Of a stretch of 64,000 bases of DNA, positions 43,237 to 51,957 are shown piece after piece. Under the pieces are notes generated by a model that searched no databases, was not told where the DNA came from, and saw only the letters and a program-made list of their open reading frames with translations. Within the stretch, counting starts at the first letter, position 1; every line of letters starts with the position of its first letter. This DNA is from Ruminococcaceae bacterium HV4-5-B5C (GTDB lineage: Bacteria > Bacillota > Clostridia > Oscillospirales > Acutalibacteraceae): assembly GCA_900184925.1 (NCBI GenBank), contig FXYJ02000007.1, forward strand, positions 122,733-186,732. Direction: 5' to 3'. The position numbers and the translations under genes were made by a program.

Positions 43237-44235
43237 ATGCAATCGAAAGGCAAATCCGCGATCGGAAATGCAGTTAAGGTCATCTGCGTGCCGCTGCTTG
43301 TCTACGCATTCTTCGCAGTATTTTCCCACGGCAAGTTCGGCAGCGCGAATTCAATGGTCGCAATTGCCCAGCAGACCATAGCGGCAACGCTGGTCTCGCT
43401 GGCAATGGCTCCGAACCTGCTCTGCAACCGGTTTGATCTGAGCGTCGGCGCGATTATGACGATGTCGTCCATTATGGGGACCTACTTTGCAATCAAAAAT
43501 TCAATTCCGCTTCCGGTCTTTGTCATTCTTGTCATCGGAACCGCAATTGTGATGAACAGCATTACGGGTCTTGCATACCTCGGGATGAAAGTCCCGGCCA
43601 TGGTAACGACTCTTGGCATCTGCATGATCTACGAAATGCTGACGAATCTGCTTAACATCGGCTGGTGTACAGCGCTCCCGGAACAGTACACGATTTTCGG
43701 CAACATTCCCACCTGTTTCATCATCTTCGCCGTTATGCTCGTCGTCTTTTACCTTATCTTTACTCACACCGAGTTCGGCTACAACGTGCGGGCCATTGCA
43801 AACGGTCAGCAGATTGCGAAGAACATTGGCATTAAGCCAAAGAAAAATGCATTTCTGATGTTTGTGATGTCCGGCGTCTTCGTCGGGGTGGCCTCCCTCA
43901 TCAATGTTTCCATCTCCGGCCAGGTTGCCTCGGAACAGTATTTTTCCAGCGCAAACATCCTGTTTAACTGCATGCTCGGCTTTTACGTCGGGCTGGCCCT
44001 CCTGCGTTACTGCAATCTCATGGTCGGCATCCTGATCGGCAACTTCATCATGACGATGATGTCGGCCGGGCTGCTCGCACTGGGCCTAAAATCGTCCCTG
44101 CAGAACGTGGCCGCCGGTCTTGTGATTCTGGTCATCATGATCGTAACGTCCAACCAGGGCAGAATCTCCGATTATTTCGCAATGAAGCATAAGGCGAAAG
44201 AAATCCAGAAACGCATCAGTACTTCGAACGGTTAA
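43237..44235 (+). CDS. Sugar ABC importer permease 2
   Basis: Second RbsC/YjfF-type permease, 332 residues, eight to ten helices. NLLCNRFDLSVGAIMTMSSIMGTY corresponds to the substrate-pathway helix, and ANGQQIAKNIGIKPKKN is the coupling loop. Distinct from permease 1 throughout, so not a recent duplicate. Pairing of two different permeases with one RbsA-type ATPase resembles the furanose transporter YtfQRT-YjfF. Followed by a strong terminator. Confidence 0.9.
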   Translation: MQSKGKSAIGNAVKVICVPLLVYAFFAVFSHGKFGSANSMVAIAQQTIAATLVSLAMAPNLLCNRFDLSVGAIMTMSSIMGTYFAIKNSIPLPVFVILVIGTAIVMNSITGLAYLGMKVPAMVTTLGICMIYEMLTNLLNIGWCTALPEQYTIFGNIPTCFIIFAVMLVVFYLIFTHTEFGYNVRAIANGQQIAKNIGIKPKKNAFLMFVMSGVFVGVASLINVSISGQVASEQYFSSANILFNCMLGFYVGLALLRYCNLMVGILIGNFIMTMMSAGLLALGLKSSLQNVAAGLVILVIMIVTSNQGRISDYFAMKHKAKEIQKRISTSNG

Positions 44236-44290
44236 GAAATCCCCAATGCAGAGAAATCTGCGCTACGCTTAAACCGGAAGTAAGAAACAG

Positions 44291-44329
44291 GAAGCCAACG
44301 TCTAAATGACGTTGGCTTCCCCTTTTTTT
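44291..44329 (+). terminator. Intrinsic terminator of the GH51-ABC operon
   Basis: GAAGCCAACGTC (44291-44302) pairs with GACGTTGGCTTC (44308-44319), 5-base loop, then CCC and seven T (44323-44329). Confidence 0.9.
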
Positions 44330-44454
44330 CAAGAAATATGAATTGATTCCCTGGCTTGACCCCTAAAGGAGCTATTTTTATGCCTGTGAATTTTTGCTAC
44401 CCGTAAACGGGTCGAGCGGAAATACGCAGGAACTCCCGCTTCGAAATCAGACCA

Positions 44455-46065
44455 TTACTTTCGGTTCAGCGCAATTTCCCGCAGCTTATGGTGCATCAGC
44501 TTGCCGGTCGCGGTGTGCGGCAGTTCCTCCACAAAATGGTAGGCGCGGGGGCGTTTGTACGGGGACAGCATGGGATGACCAGCACAGTATTTTTTCAACT
44601 CCTCAGCCGTCAGGCTGCTGTCCGACGAGACGACGTATGCCTCTATGACTTCCCCGCGAAGAGAATCCGGTATTCCGACCACGCCGCTTTCCATGACCTT
44701 GGGGTGTTCGTTGAGGATTGCCTCAATCTGCGTTGGGTAAACATTCTCGCCCGAGGAAACGATCATATCGTCTTTTCGCCCCGTAATGGTGACAAATTCC
44801 TGCTCGTTCCACGTTGCGAGGTCCCCGGTATAAAGAAACCCCTTATAAAATTTCTGTGCCGTCAGCTCCGGGTTGTTGAAATAGCAGTAGGAAGATTTCC
44901 CCGGGGATTTAATAATGACTTCCCCAACCTCTCGGCCATCCTTCGCAGCGAGATCCCCCGGTTCCGCATGGCCGTCTCTGAGCGCCCGCACAACGCGTAC
45001 CTCGTCGTCTGTGCACGACCGCCCGGCCGCACCGGCCATTTCGGGCAGATCATAGGGACGAAGGAACGTGTTCCAGAAACTTTCCGTCGTACCGTAGCCG
45101 TTAAAGATATTCGGGGTCAGCAGTTTCAGATATTTCTCGCAGGCTGCTTTTTCAAACGGCGCTCCCATTGCGACAATTCCGCGCAGTGTGGAAAGGTCTG
45201 CGGGTTTGCTTTCCTGCGCGCGCGCCAGCATGGAGATAATTGTCGGCACACCGATAAGGAACGTCAGCTTATATTTCTCAACATACTGCAGACAGCGCCG
45301 CGGGTTAAAATCGCGCATAATCACGACCTCGCCTCCGACGTACAGCGTCGGTGCGGGGCCGCCGGAATGCAGACCGCCGCGATGGAACCACGGCGTCATG
45401 TTCATGGTGCGGTCGGTGGGGTTCAGCGGAAAATGCATGATCACGTCGTGCGATGAAAGCACTTCGTTGATGTTGTTGAGTGGAACGGCTTTCGGGCGGC
45501 TGGTGGTGCCGGAAGTATAAAGCCGGGTAGTTTCGTCGTAAATATGGGGTCGGTCACAGCGTTCCGGATCGTCTTCCGAACATCCGCCGACGTAATTGCG
45601 GAATGCAGTCTCCCCCTTTTGCGCTTCAGCCCTGTTCCACAAGTCGGCAACGACGACACGTTCAGGGCGGTACTGCGCAAGCGCAAGCGCCTGACACGCC
45701 GTTTCCCGGAATTCTTCGTCGAAGACGAACACCTTCGGGCGACTGTCGTCAATCATCAACGCAATCTCCCCCGCAGCCTGGCGGTAGTTGATCGGGCAAT
45801 TTACCGCACCGACCTTCTGCGAAGCCAGATAGCAGAAAACGAACTCCGCGGAATTAAGAAGCATATGCATCACAACGTCGCCCCGCCCGACACCGTCCGC
45901 CTGCAGCGCATGCGCGAGGCGGTTTGCGTCCGCATTCAGTGCACGGTAAGTCCAGCGGCGGCCGGTCAGAGGGCAAAACACGGCCGGACGATCCGCAAAA
46001 CGCGTGACATTGCGCAGAAAACCGTTCAGATAAGTAAACTCATGCTCAAAAACATCCTGAAACAT
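44455..46065 (-). CDS. AMP-forming acyl-CoA synthetase / acyl-adenylate ligase
   Basis: ANL-superfamily enzyme of about 536 residues that adenylates and probably thioesterifies a carboxylic acid. Motifs: TRLYTSGTTSRPKAVPL (P-loop, with Ser for the usual Gly), NGYGTTESFW, YTGDLATWNE, GRKDDMIVSSGENVYP and the catalytic lysine in TATGKLMHHKL. The family start MFQDVFEHEFTYL corresponds to ATG 46065, which has no clear ribosome binding site; TTG 46089 is an alternative. It follows the KAS II gene by 70 bases and shares its promoter. No CoA-disulfide, ACP or thioesterase gene adjoins. Acid substrate unknown. Confidence 0.88.
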   Translation of the reverse strand: MFQDVFEHEFTYLNGFLRNVTRFADRPAVFCPLTGRRWTYRALNADANRLAHALQADGVGRGDVVMHMLLNSAEFVFCYLASQKVGAVNCPINYRQAAGEIALMIDDSRPKVFVFDEEFRETACQALALAQYRPERVVVADLWNRAEAQKGETAFRNYVGGCSEDDPERCDRPHIYDETTRLYTSGTTSRPKAVPLNNINEVLSSHDVIMHFPLNPTDRTMNMTPWFHRGGLHSGGPAPTLYVGGEVVIMRDFNPRRCLQYVEKYKLTFLIGVPTIISMLARAQESKPADLSTLRGIVAMGAPFEKAACEKYLKLLTPNIFNGYGTTESFWNTFLRPYDLPEMAGAAGRSCTDDEVRVVRALRDGHAEPGDLAAKDGREVGEVIIKSPGKSSYCYFNNPELTAQKFYKGFLYTGDLATWNEQEFVTITGRKDDMIVSSGENVYPTQIEAILNEHPKVMESGVVGIPDSLRGEVIEAYVVSSDSSLTAEELKKYCAGHPMLSPYKRPRAYHFVEELPHTATGKLMHHKLREIALNRK

Positions 46066-46135
46066 GGTGGTATCATACGTATACTGCAATTTCGTTGCCT
46101 GCTTTTCTTTCAAAATTATGTCCGGCTGAAACCGG

Positions 46136-47377
46136 TTATTTTTGATACTTCTCCACAATGATGCTCGAGTTCTGACCCCCGAAGCCAAGTGTGTTGGACA
46201 TCGCCGCATGGATATCTGCCCGAACTGCGCGGTTAGGGATATAGTTGAGGTCACACTGCGGATCCGGCGTTTTGAGGTTCAGCGTCGGCGGCAGAATGCC
46301 TTCCCGGATCGCCTGAATGCAGGCGATCACTTCCGTAATGCCCCCCGCGCCCATAAGATGGCCGGTCGCTCCCTTTGTGGAACTGACGGGCGGAGCACTT
46401 TCCAACCCGCCGAATACGTTCTTAATGGCCAGCGTTTCGGCGCGGTCGCCCAGCGGTGTGGACGTGCCGTGCGCGTTGATATAACCAATCTCTTCCGGTG
46501 CAAACCCGGCCCGTTTCAGAGCGCGTCTCATGCAGGCCGCGGCACCTTCGCCCTGCGGCCGCGGCGCCGTGACATGATAGCCGTCTCCGGTGTTTGCATA
46601 ACCCGCAAGCACAGCCAGAATCTCCGCTCCGCGTGCCAGCGCATGCTCCTCCGTCTCAATCAGAAGGGCTCCGCCCCCCTCGCCGATTACAAAGCCGTCA
46701 CGGTCATTGTCGAACGGGCGGCTGGCGTTCTGGGGCTCTTCATTGCGTCGGGAAAGGGCCTTTGCCTGAGCAAGCCCGGAAACAACCACCGGGCAAAGGA
46801 TGGATTCGCCCCCGACGGCAAGAACCGCCTCCGCTTCCCCGGAGCGAAGCAGCATGGCCGCCGTCATGGCGGCGTCTCCCCCTGCGGAACAAGCCGTGTT
46901 GACGGTGAAACTGGGGCCGTGGATGCCGTGTGCGATTGCGATCTGCGCCGCCGCGACATTCCCGATAATCATCGGAACAAAATGGGGGCTGACATGGCGC
47001 GGTCCCGATTCTCCGAACTTTTCCTGCGTACCGGCGACGGTACTCACTCCGGCCATCGCAGTGCCCATGACAATGCCGACGCGGTCCGGCTCTTCCTCAA
47101 CAGAAAGCCCACTCATGCGCAGCGCCTCGTCCGCCGCCACATAGGCGTACTGCATGAAAGGATCCATGGTGCGCGCCAGGGGCTTCGGCATATACATTAC
47201 CGGATCAAAATCTTTAACCTCGGCGGCAATGCGCACCGGAAGTGCAGACGCATCAAAACGCGTGATTTCTCCGACTCCGCATACTCCGCCGATCAAATTT
47301 TTCCAGTATTCCGGGACTCCGATACCAATCGGTGTACATGCGCCCATTCCCGTGATAACAAGTTTCGTTTCTTTCAT
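46136..47377 (-). CDS. fabF: Beta-ketoacyl-ACP synthase II (FabF-like)
   Basis: Condensing enzyme of about 413 residues. The Cys-His-His triad is complete: NTACSAGGDA, NAHGTSTPLGD and GATGHLMGAGG; Lys is in the usual position of the third motif region. ATG 47377 follows GAGGGAA. It is outside a fab cluster and paired only with an acyl-adenylating enzyme, so it may elongate a special acyl chain rather than serve bulk fatty acid synthesis; that is inference. Consensus promoter upstream at 47423-47451. Confidence 0.92.
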   Translation of the reverse strand: MKETKLVITGMGACTPIGIGVPEYWKNLIGGVCGVGEITRFDASALPVRIAAEVKDFDPVMYMPKPLARTMDPFMQYAYVAADEALRMSGLSVEEEPDRVGIVMGTAMAGVSTVAGTQEKFGESGPRHVSPHFVPMIIGNVAAAQIAIAHGIHGPSFTVNTACSAGGDAAMTAAMLLRSGEAEAVLAVGGESILCPVVVSGLAQAKALSRRNEEPQNASRPFDNDRDGFVIGEGGGALLIETEEHALARGAEILAVLAGYANTGDGYHVTAPRPQGEGAAACMRRALKRAGFAPEEIGYINAHGTSTPLGDRAETLAIKNVFGGLESAPPVSSTKGATGHLMGAGGITEVIACIQAIREGILPPTLNLKTPDPQCDLNYIPNRAVRADIHAAMSNTLGFGGQNSSIIVEKYQK

Positions 47378-47422
47378 TCCATTTCCCTCTATTTCAGGAT
47401 GCAAAGCAGAATTCTATAAATC

Positions 47423-47451
47423 ATTATATCCTGCAAAAGTCCGTATGTCAA
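47423..47451 (-). promoter_or_regulatory. Full-consensus SigA promoter of fabF and the ligase gene
   Basis: On the minus strand TTGACA (47451-47446), exactly 17 bases, TATAAT (47428-47423). Just upstream lies GGTT-TGAAT-AACC (47469-47481), a short inverted repeat that could be an operator. Confidence 0.85.
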
Positions 47452-47610
47452 TTCAATTACCATTATACATGGTTTGAATAACCACATCTCAGCTTTTGCG
47501 TGAATCGAGGTTTTCCACTTACCATTTTTGCAAACATATGACAGTCACCTGATCTGGCAGGCTGAAATTTTCAGATGTTATTATTTTTTCACTACGGTAC
47601 TGTCTAAGAG

Positions 47611-47639
47611 TTGACACATGGATTTTCCCCCGCTAAGAT
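47611..47639 (+). promoter_or_regulatory. SigA promoter of the methyltransferase gene
   Basis: TTGACA (47611-47616), 17-base spacer, TAAGAT (47634-47639); start near 47646, about 40 bases before the ATG. Confidence 0.75.
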
Positions 47640-47684
47640 AATTTTACAGGAAGAAATCCACTGCACATGTTAAGGAGGGGTAGT

Positions 47685-48440
47685 ATGAAGGCAAAAAGCT
47701 CCGACTGGTACCGCCGCGGTTGGTCACTTGATATTAAGAATCAGTCATGGGTTGAAGACACCGAAAATCAGGTTGATTTTATTATTCGAACGCTGGACCT
47801 GACGGGAAAAGAACGCATTCTCGACCTTGCGTGCGGGTTCGGCAGGCACTCCCTTGCCTTTGCCCGAAGAGGCTATTCGGTCACAGGGGTTGACATTACT
47901 CCCGCATATATCGAAGATGCCCGCAAAAGTGCATCTTCGGAATCTCTTAAGGCCGACTTTTTCTGTTCGGATATCCGGGATGTCGCGTCTGAAAACGAAT
48001 TTGACGTTGTGCTGAATTTAGGGGACGGAGCGATCGGCTACCTTGAAAACGAGGAAGAAAACCTGAAAATATTCGATGTGATTTCCCGGGCTTTAAAACC
48101 CGGAGGCAAACATTTTATGGATATCTGCAACGCGGAGCATGCGGAACGCTTTTTTCCGAAAACAGGCTGGGAGATCGGTGAAAAAGCACTGGCCTTATCA
48201 AAATTCGAGTGGGACCCAAAAACCAGAAGAATGCTGTTCGGCGGATGGGATATTCCGTACGGCGTTCCGGCGCAAAAGCCCGAAATTACGCAGGGCGACC
48301 CGACGCGGCTTTATTCGGTCACAGAGCTGAAAACGATTCTCGAGCAGCGCGGGATGAGGATTGTGGACACTTTTTCCGATTACCACGGGAAAAAGGCGTC
48401 GGCGAAAGAACTTCAGCTCATGGTGTACTCGGTAAAGTAA
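47685..48440 (+). CDS. Class I SAM-dependent methyltransferase
   Basis: Soluble methyltransferase of about 251 residues. Motif I ILDLACGFGRHSLAFARRG, motif II acidic VDIT after strand 2, and VLNLGDGAIGYL as motif IV region. The family (Methyltransf_25/11) acts on small molecules; substrate unknown. ATG 47685 has AAGGAGG 6 bases upstream. Carries its own promoter and is followed by a decayed lysozyme fragment. Confidence 0.88.
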   Translation: MKAKSSDWYRRGWSLDIKNQSWVEDTENQVDFIIRTLDLTGKERILDLACGFGRHSLAFARRGYSVTGVDITPAYIEDARKSASSESLKADFFCSDIRDVASENEFDVVLNLGDGAIGYLENEEENLKIFDVISRALKPGGKHFMDICNAEHAERFFPKTGWEIGEKALALSKFEWDPKTRRMLFGGWDIPYGVPAQKPEITQGDPTRLYSVTELKTILEQRGMRIVDTFSDYHGKKASAKELQLMVYSVK

Positions 48441-48475
48441 TAAAAATCGACGAAATATAATGTATCTTCTGCTAA

Positions 48476-48655
48476 CTCAACGCTTTATTGTTTAATTCTG
48501 TTATGGGCCAATCAATAACATGGGTTACTCATTATGTGTATGACGCCACTGATTCATCCGGCTATAACAATCCTTATCAATACTGGCAATACATAGACTG
48601 CGGCGGAATCAACGGGATCAGCACCGGTGTAGATATGGATATCACTTTCGATTAA
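48476..48655 (+). pseudogene. C-terminal remnant of a GH25 lysozyme
   Basis: The frame ending at TAA 48653 encodes WVTHYVYD, then NPYQYWQYIDCGGINGISTG and VDMDITFD, matching the last strands of GH25 muramidases (xxYxxWQYSSxGxVxGIxGxVDxN). Only about 50-60 codons remain; an in-frame stop lies at 48473 and no catalytic DxE region is present upstream. No ribosome binding site. Probably what is left of an endolysin or cell-wall hydrolase gene, maybe from an old prophage. Confidence 0.6.
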
Positions 48656-48712
48656 AACCTGCATACTAAAAAGAGCACATCCACCGAAGGTAGCGCAGGT
48701 CTTGAATAAACG

Positions 48713-48756
48713 AACGCGCCCGAAGCGGCTTTCTCAAGCTGCTTCGGGCGCGTTTT
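48713..48756. terminator. 14-bp terminator between the GH25 remnant and pilT
   Basis: AACGCGCCCGAAGC (48713-48726) pairs perfectly with GCTTCGGGCGCGTT (48741-48754), 14-base loop, with T-runs on the plus side. It is about 110 bases beyond the pilT stop on the minus strand and may terminate the pilus operon. Confidence 0.75.
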
Positions 48757-48862
48757 CCGGTTCGCGTGTGTCGGTTTAAATCAACGGCTGCTTTGGGCAT
48801 AATTTTTCAATTCAGGCAGCACCGTCTTTGAAGTTTGGCCCTAAAGCACCGACAGCTTTTTC

Positions 48863-49942
48863 TTACTTCATGCGCTTCGCAAGATTTTCGGGATTTGCGG
48901 CGTAAATCAGCGCATTTTCACGCGAAATCACTCCCTGTGAATACAGTCGAAGCAGATCCGAGTCCATTGAGATCATTCCCTCACCCGCACCGGAAAAAAT
49001 GGCATTGTCAATCTGATGGACCTTGCACTCACGGATCATGTTGCGGACAGCGGGGGTAACGATCATGATTTCGAACGCCGGGACAAGCTTTCCATCCAGC
49101 GAAGGAATGAGCTGCTGCGACACCACCGCCTGCAGCACCATGGAAAGCTGCACCCGGATCTGCTGCTGCTGGCTGGGGGGGAAAACATCGATGATGCGGT
49201 CGATCGTATTGGACGCCCCGACGGTGTGCAGAGTCGACAAAACGAGCTGACCGGTTTCCGCCGCCGTCATTGCGGTCGCTATCGTCTCATAGTCTCTCAT
49301 TTCGCCCAGAAGAATCACGTCCGGCGCCTGACGGAGAGCCGCACGCAGCGCGTGCACATAATCTCGGGTGTCGTTTGGGACCTCGCGCTGACTGACAATG
49401 CTTTTTCCATGCCGATGCAGGAACTCGATCGGGTCCTCAATCGTAATAATGTGACAGTTTCGCGTCCGGTTAATTTTGTCGATGATGCAGGCAAGCGTTG
49501 TAGACTTCCCGCTCCCGGCGGAACCGGTGATCAGCACCAGTCCCTTTTTGACAAGATTCAGATTAACGACAGACTCCGGAATATTCAGTTCTTTCGGGTC
49601 CGGGAGTCGGAATGACACGAGGCGCAGCACCGCGGCCATTGTGCCACGCTGAAAATATGCGTTGCACCGGAATCTTCCCAGCCTGTCCACGGAAAAAGAG
49701 AAGTCGTCATCCCCCGTTTCAAGGAAGCGGCGGATCTCTCTTCCCTTTGCCGAGGAATAGATTTTTTCAATGAGGCGCCGGGTGTCGTCCGGGCCGAGAG
49801 CGAATCCGCCCAGCTTCTCATCGCCCGCCGGGATCACCGTTTCATTGATTTTAAAGGCAACGGGATGACCGGCAATAATAAAAATATCGGAGGCTCCAGC
49901 CTCTACGGCATGCTTCAGAATGGAAAGAAGATCAAGTTCCAA
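48863..49942 (-). CDS. pilT: PilT-family type IV pilus retraction ATPase
   Basis: Hexameric cytoplasmic ATPase that depolymerises type IV pili. The 359 residues include the N-terminal PAS-like domain (GASDIFIIAGHPVAFKIN), Walker A ITGSAGSGKSTT, Asp box and His boxes (HIITIEDPIEFLH, QLVLSTLHTVGA), Walker B ILLGEMRD and the PilT-specific AIRNLIRE-like AVRNMIRECKVHQI. TTG start at 49942 with GGGGTGAT 7 bases before. Last gene of the operon; no PilB extension ATPase is in the window. Confidence 0.93.
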   Translation of the reverse strand: MELDLLSILKHAVEAGASDIFIIAGHPVAFKINETVIPAGDEKLGGFALGPDDTRRLIEKIYSSAKGREIRRFLETGDDDFSFSVDRLGRFRCNAYFQRGTMAAVLRLVSFRLPDPKELNIPESVVNLNLVKKGLVLITGSAGSGKSTTLACIIDKINRTRNCHIITIEDPIEFLHRHGKSIVSQREVPNDTRDYVHALRAALRQAPDVILLGEMRDYETIATAMTAAETGQLVLSTLHTVGASNTIDRIIDVFPPSQQQQIRVQLSMVLQAVVSQQLIPSLDGKLVPAFEIMIVTPAVRNMIRECKVHQIDNAIFSGAGEGMISMDSDLLRLYSQGVISRENALIYAANPENLAKRMK

Positions 49943-50008
49943 GTTACAATCACCCCTGAGGAAATGCGGGTTTGCAGCCCCCGACAGGGCCTTCTCCGCA
50001 ATTTTCGT

Positions 50009-50638
50009 TCAATTTCCCGACCACAAATCCAGTGCGGACTCACCCGCCTGCTCCTGCCCCGAGGCAGTTACCTCCCGGCTGATCACCCTGCAGCGCTCTT
50101 TCCCGGCAAAGGGATCGATGACGAGGCTCACCCGCATCCTGCGGTTCCGGTCCCCTGCCACCGAAAACTCCGCGCTCACGGGGAGCGTTCCTGCGGAGGG
50201 ATTCGAAAACGTAACGCCCTGCTTGGAAAGCCGGGTCTGCAGAAAAGCAGCACAGCAGGCTCTGCATTTATCCGCAGGCGGTTCTGAGCTTTTCAGCGCT
50301 GTTTGCACCGCAGAAACTTTGCTGTAATCTCCGCCGTCTGCCAGACCGTCGCAGCTGCCGGAAACCGAGGCGTGTTCCGCATCGGAGCGGGCCTGAAGAA
50401 CAGCCGCGTCGATCGCCTGAAGCTTCTTTTCCGACTGCCGGAGCATATCGTAATAGTCCTGCTCATTCTGGGCGGTTTTCTCTGAGAGTTTGTAGTCGGA
50501 GCCTGCTGTAAGATACGACAGGATTCCAAAAGCAGTAAGGCAGAGAACCACAAAGATCATCAGAATGGAAGACCAGCCTACGCTGAACTGAATATTCCGT
50601 TTCGGTTTCAAACGAATCCCCTTTTCTCCGCGATTCAC
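50009..50638 (-). CDS. Pilus-operon single-pass membrane protein
   Basis: A 209-residue protein with a basic cytoplasmic N-terminus, one helix at about 22-44 (ILMIFVVLCLTAFGILSYLT), a coiled-coil-like stretch 50-85 (AQNEQDYYDMLRQSEKKLQ) and an external domain with three cysteines (GSCDGL, CRACC). Not a recognised Pil protein; topology is like PilN/PilO or minor pilins. GTG start overlaps the preceding stop by 4 bases (GTGA). Probably part of the secretion/pilus machine by context. Confidence 0.7.
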   Translation of the reverse strand: MNRGEKGIRLKPKRNIQFSVGWSSILMIFVVLCLTAFGILSYLTAGSDYKLSEKTAQNEQDYYDMLRQSEKKLQAIDAAVLQARSDAEHASVSGSCDGLADGGDYSKVSAVQTALKSSEPPADKCRACCAAFLQTRLSKQGVTFSNPSAGTLPVSAEFSVAGDRNRRMRVSLVIDPFAGKERCRVISREVTASGQEQAGESALDLWSGN

Positions 50639-51099
50639 GACTGTGAAGTTCCCGGGAAATATTTTGCAGGGTGCAGACTTACCAGCCGGGCCGCACCGCC
50701 GGACTGATTTCGCAGAACCTCTATATCGGCCTCAACCAGAGTTCCCGAACCCGAGCCTGTCTTATTCAGGGAAACTTCTACCGTAAAATTCGAATTTTTT
50801 TCCGTCGGATGCCAGTTCTTGTCGAATTCCAGCCGGTAAAGCTTTGCACTGCCGCTTCCGGCCACCCGGGGGGACGCGGAAAGCATTGCCGGAAGTTCGT
50901 CCGGCGAACTGATCCCCCGCACCTGTTCCGCCAGATTCTGCGCCTGCAGCAAAGCCGCGCTGAGATCGCGGCTCTGGCCCGCCTTGGCTGCGGCTGAAAC
51001 GAACAGCTGCGCCGTGACCGTGACCGAAACCGAGAAAAAGAGGATCACGAGAATCATTTCAAGAAAAAAGCTGTTGATATGGTTCGTACCGGATTTCAA
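50635..51099 (-). CDS. Pilin-like minor subunit
   Basis: A 154-residue protein whose N-terminus resembles a type IV pilin helix: a short leader, then FFLEMILVILFFSVSVTVTA with Glu at the position corresponding to Glu5, followed by a globular domain. The leader lacks the standard G/FTLxE cleavage site, so processing by a prepilin peptidase is uncertain. Coupled to its neighbours in the operon. Pseudopilin is my best reading. Confidence 0.65.
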   Translation of the reverse strand: MKSGTNHINSFFLEMILVILFFSVSVTVTAQLFVSAAAKAGQSRDLSAALLQAQNLAEQVRGISSPDELPAMLSASPRVAGSGSAKLYRLEFDKNWHPTEKNSNFTVEVSLNKTGSGSGTLVEADIEVLRNQSGGAARLVSLHPAKYFPGTSQS

Positions 51100-51128
51100 A
51101 CGCAGTCACATCCTTTCCCGCAGTATTG

Positions 51129-51593
51129 TCAGACGAGTACAAGTTCGGCGGAAGCGGTGCGGCTGTCCTGTCCGGTTACCGAAACAGTCAGCCTGTCACC
51201 GTTTTTAGAAGCCGAAAACCCGGAAAGCGCCGTGATTTTGTCGCCGTCCCCGGGAACCGGCTGATTCTCCGCGTCGGTAAACAGCTCGTACAGAGAACCC
51301 CGGTACTGATAGATATAGGTGCTGTATTCCTTACCGCTGTATTTCCGGCTGATAACAAGAACCTGCCGACCGTCGACCGTCCGTACGGCGACATCACCGG
51401 CATCGGCGGAACGGACTTTATTGGAAACATACGAAATCGACGTTCTCACCTCATTGTTCGCGTCGAGATCGGAAACAATTTTATGGTAAACATTTGCGCC
51501 GAACAAAACCACAAACAGCGAACAGACTGCAAAAAGGCCAAAGACCGCCAGCACGAAAAATGTGTTGAAAGCACGCGCCGTTCTGTCACTCAT
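51129..51593 (-). CDS. DUF4860 pilin-like protein
   Basis: A 154-residue protein with a helix at about 9-33 (NTFFVLAVFGLFAVCSLFVV) and an extracellular beta-rich domain (ISYVSNKVRSAD, GRQVLVISRKYSGKEYSTYIYQYRG) characteristic of DUF4860, a family seen in Clostridial type IV pilus clusters. Overlaps the upstream gene by 4 bases. Likely minor pilin. Confidence 0.8.
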   Translation of the reverse strand: MSDRTARAFNTFFVLAVFGLFAVCSLFVVLFGANVYHKIVSDLDANNEVRTSISYVSNKVRSADAGDVAVRTVDGRQVLVISRKYSGKEYSTYIYQYRGSLYELFTDAENQPVPGDGDKITALSGFSASKNGDRLTVSVTGQDSRTASAELVLV

Positions 51594-51934
51594 TGGTTTG
51601 CCTCCTCGCCTGTTCCCTTTTCATACACCGTGATGGAAGGCATGACATTTGAACCGGCCGGTTCATACTGCACGACGTACTGCTGCCGGTTGACCGCAAC
51701 GCCGTAATGCTTTTCCATATATTCGACACTGGGAGGATACGCACCCTCAACCGCATAGCAGGTAACGGCCGCCCTTCGCAGGGACGTGAGAAGAATCTCT
51801 TTGCCCTCCTCTCGGTTTGAGCGGAGAACGACACCGAATCCGTACCAGAACAGACCGAGCATGGCGGAGAAAATCATCAAAGCCAAAACCCAGCCCCGAT
51901 ATAGCAATCCGGAATGCTTATGGGACAAGCGCAA
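51590..51934 (-). CDS. Small single-pass protein of the pilus operon
   Basis: A 114-residue protein with an N-terminal helix (WVLALMIFSAMLGLFWYGFGVVL, residues 15-37) followed by LRRAAVTCYAVEGAYPPSVEYME, a pattern reminiscent of pilin-like subunits in which ALxxYxxxxGxYP recurs. No standard cleavage site. Position between PilC and the DUF4860 protein supports a role in the same apparatus. Function unknown. Confidence 0.65.
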   Translation of the reverse strand: MRLSHKHSGLLYRGWVLALMIFSAMLGLFWYGFGVVLRSNREEGKEILLTSLRRAAVTCYAVEGAYPPSVEYMEKHYGVAVNRQQYVVQYEPAGSNVMPSITVYEKGTGEEANQ

Positions 51935-51957
51935 CCCGGAAACACTTCCTTTCCTTT

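Noticed and set aside
46142..47419. 425-codon plus-strand open frame opposite fabF
   Set aside because: Caused by codon bias of the clear FabF gene.
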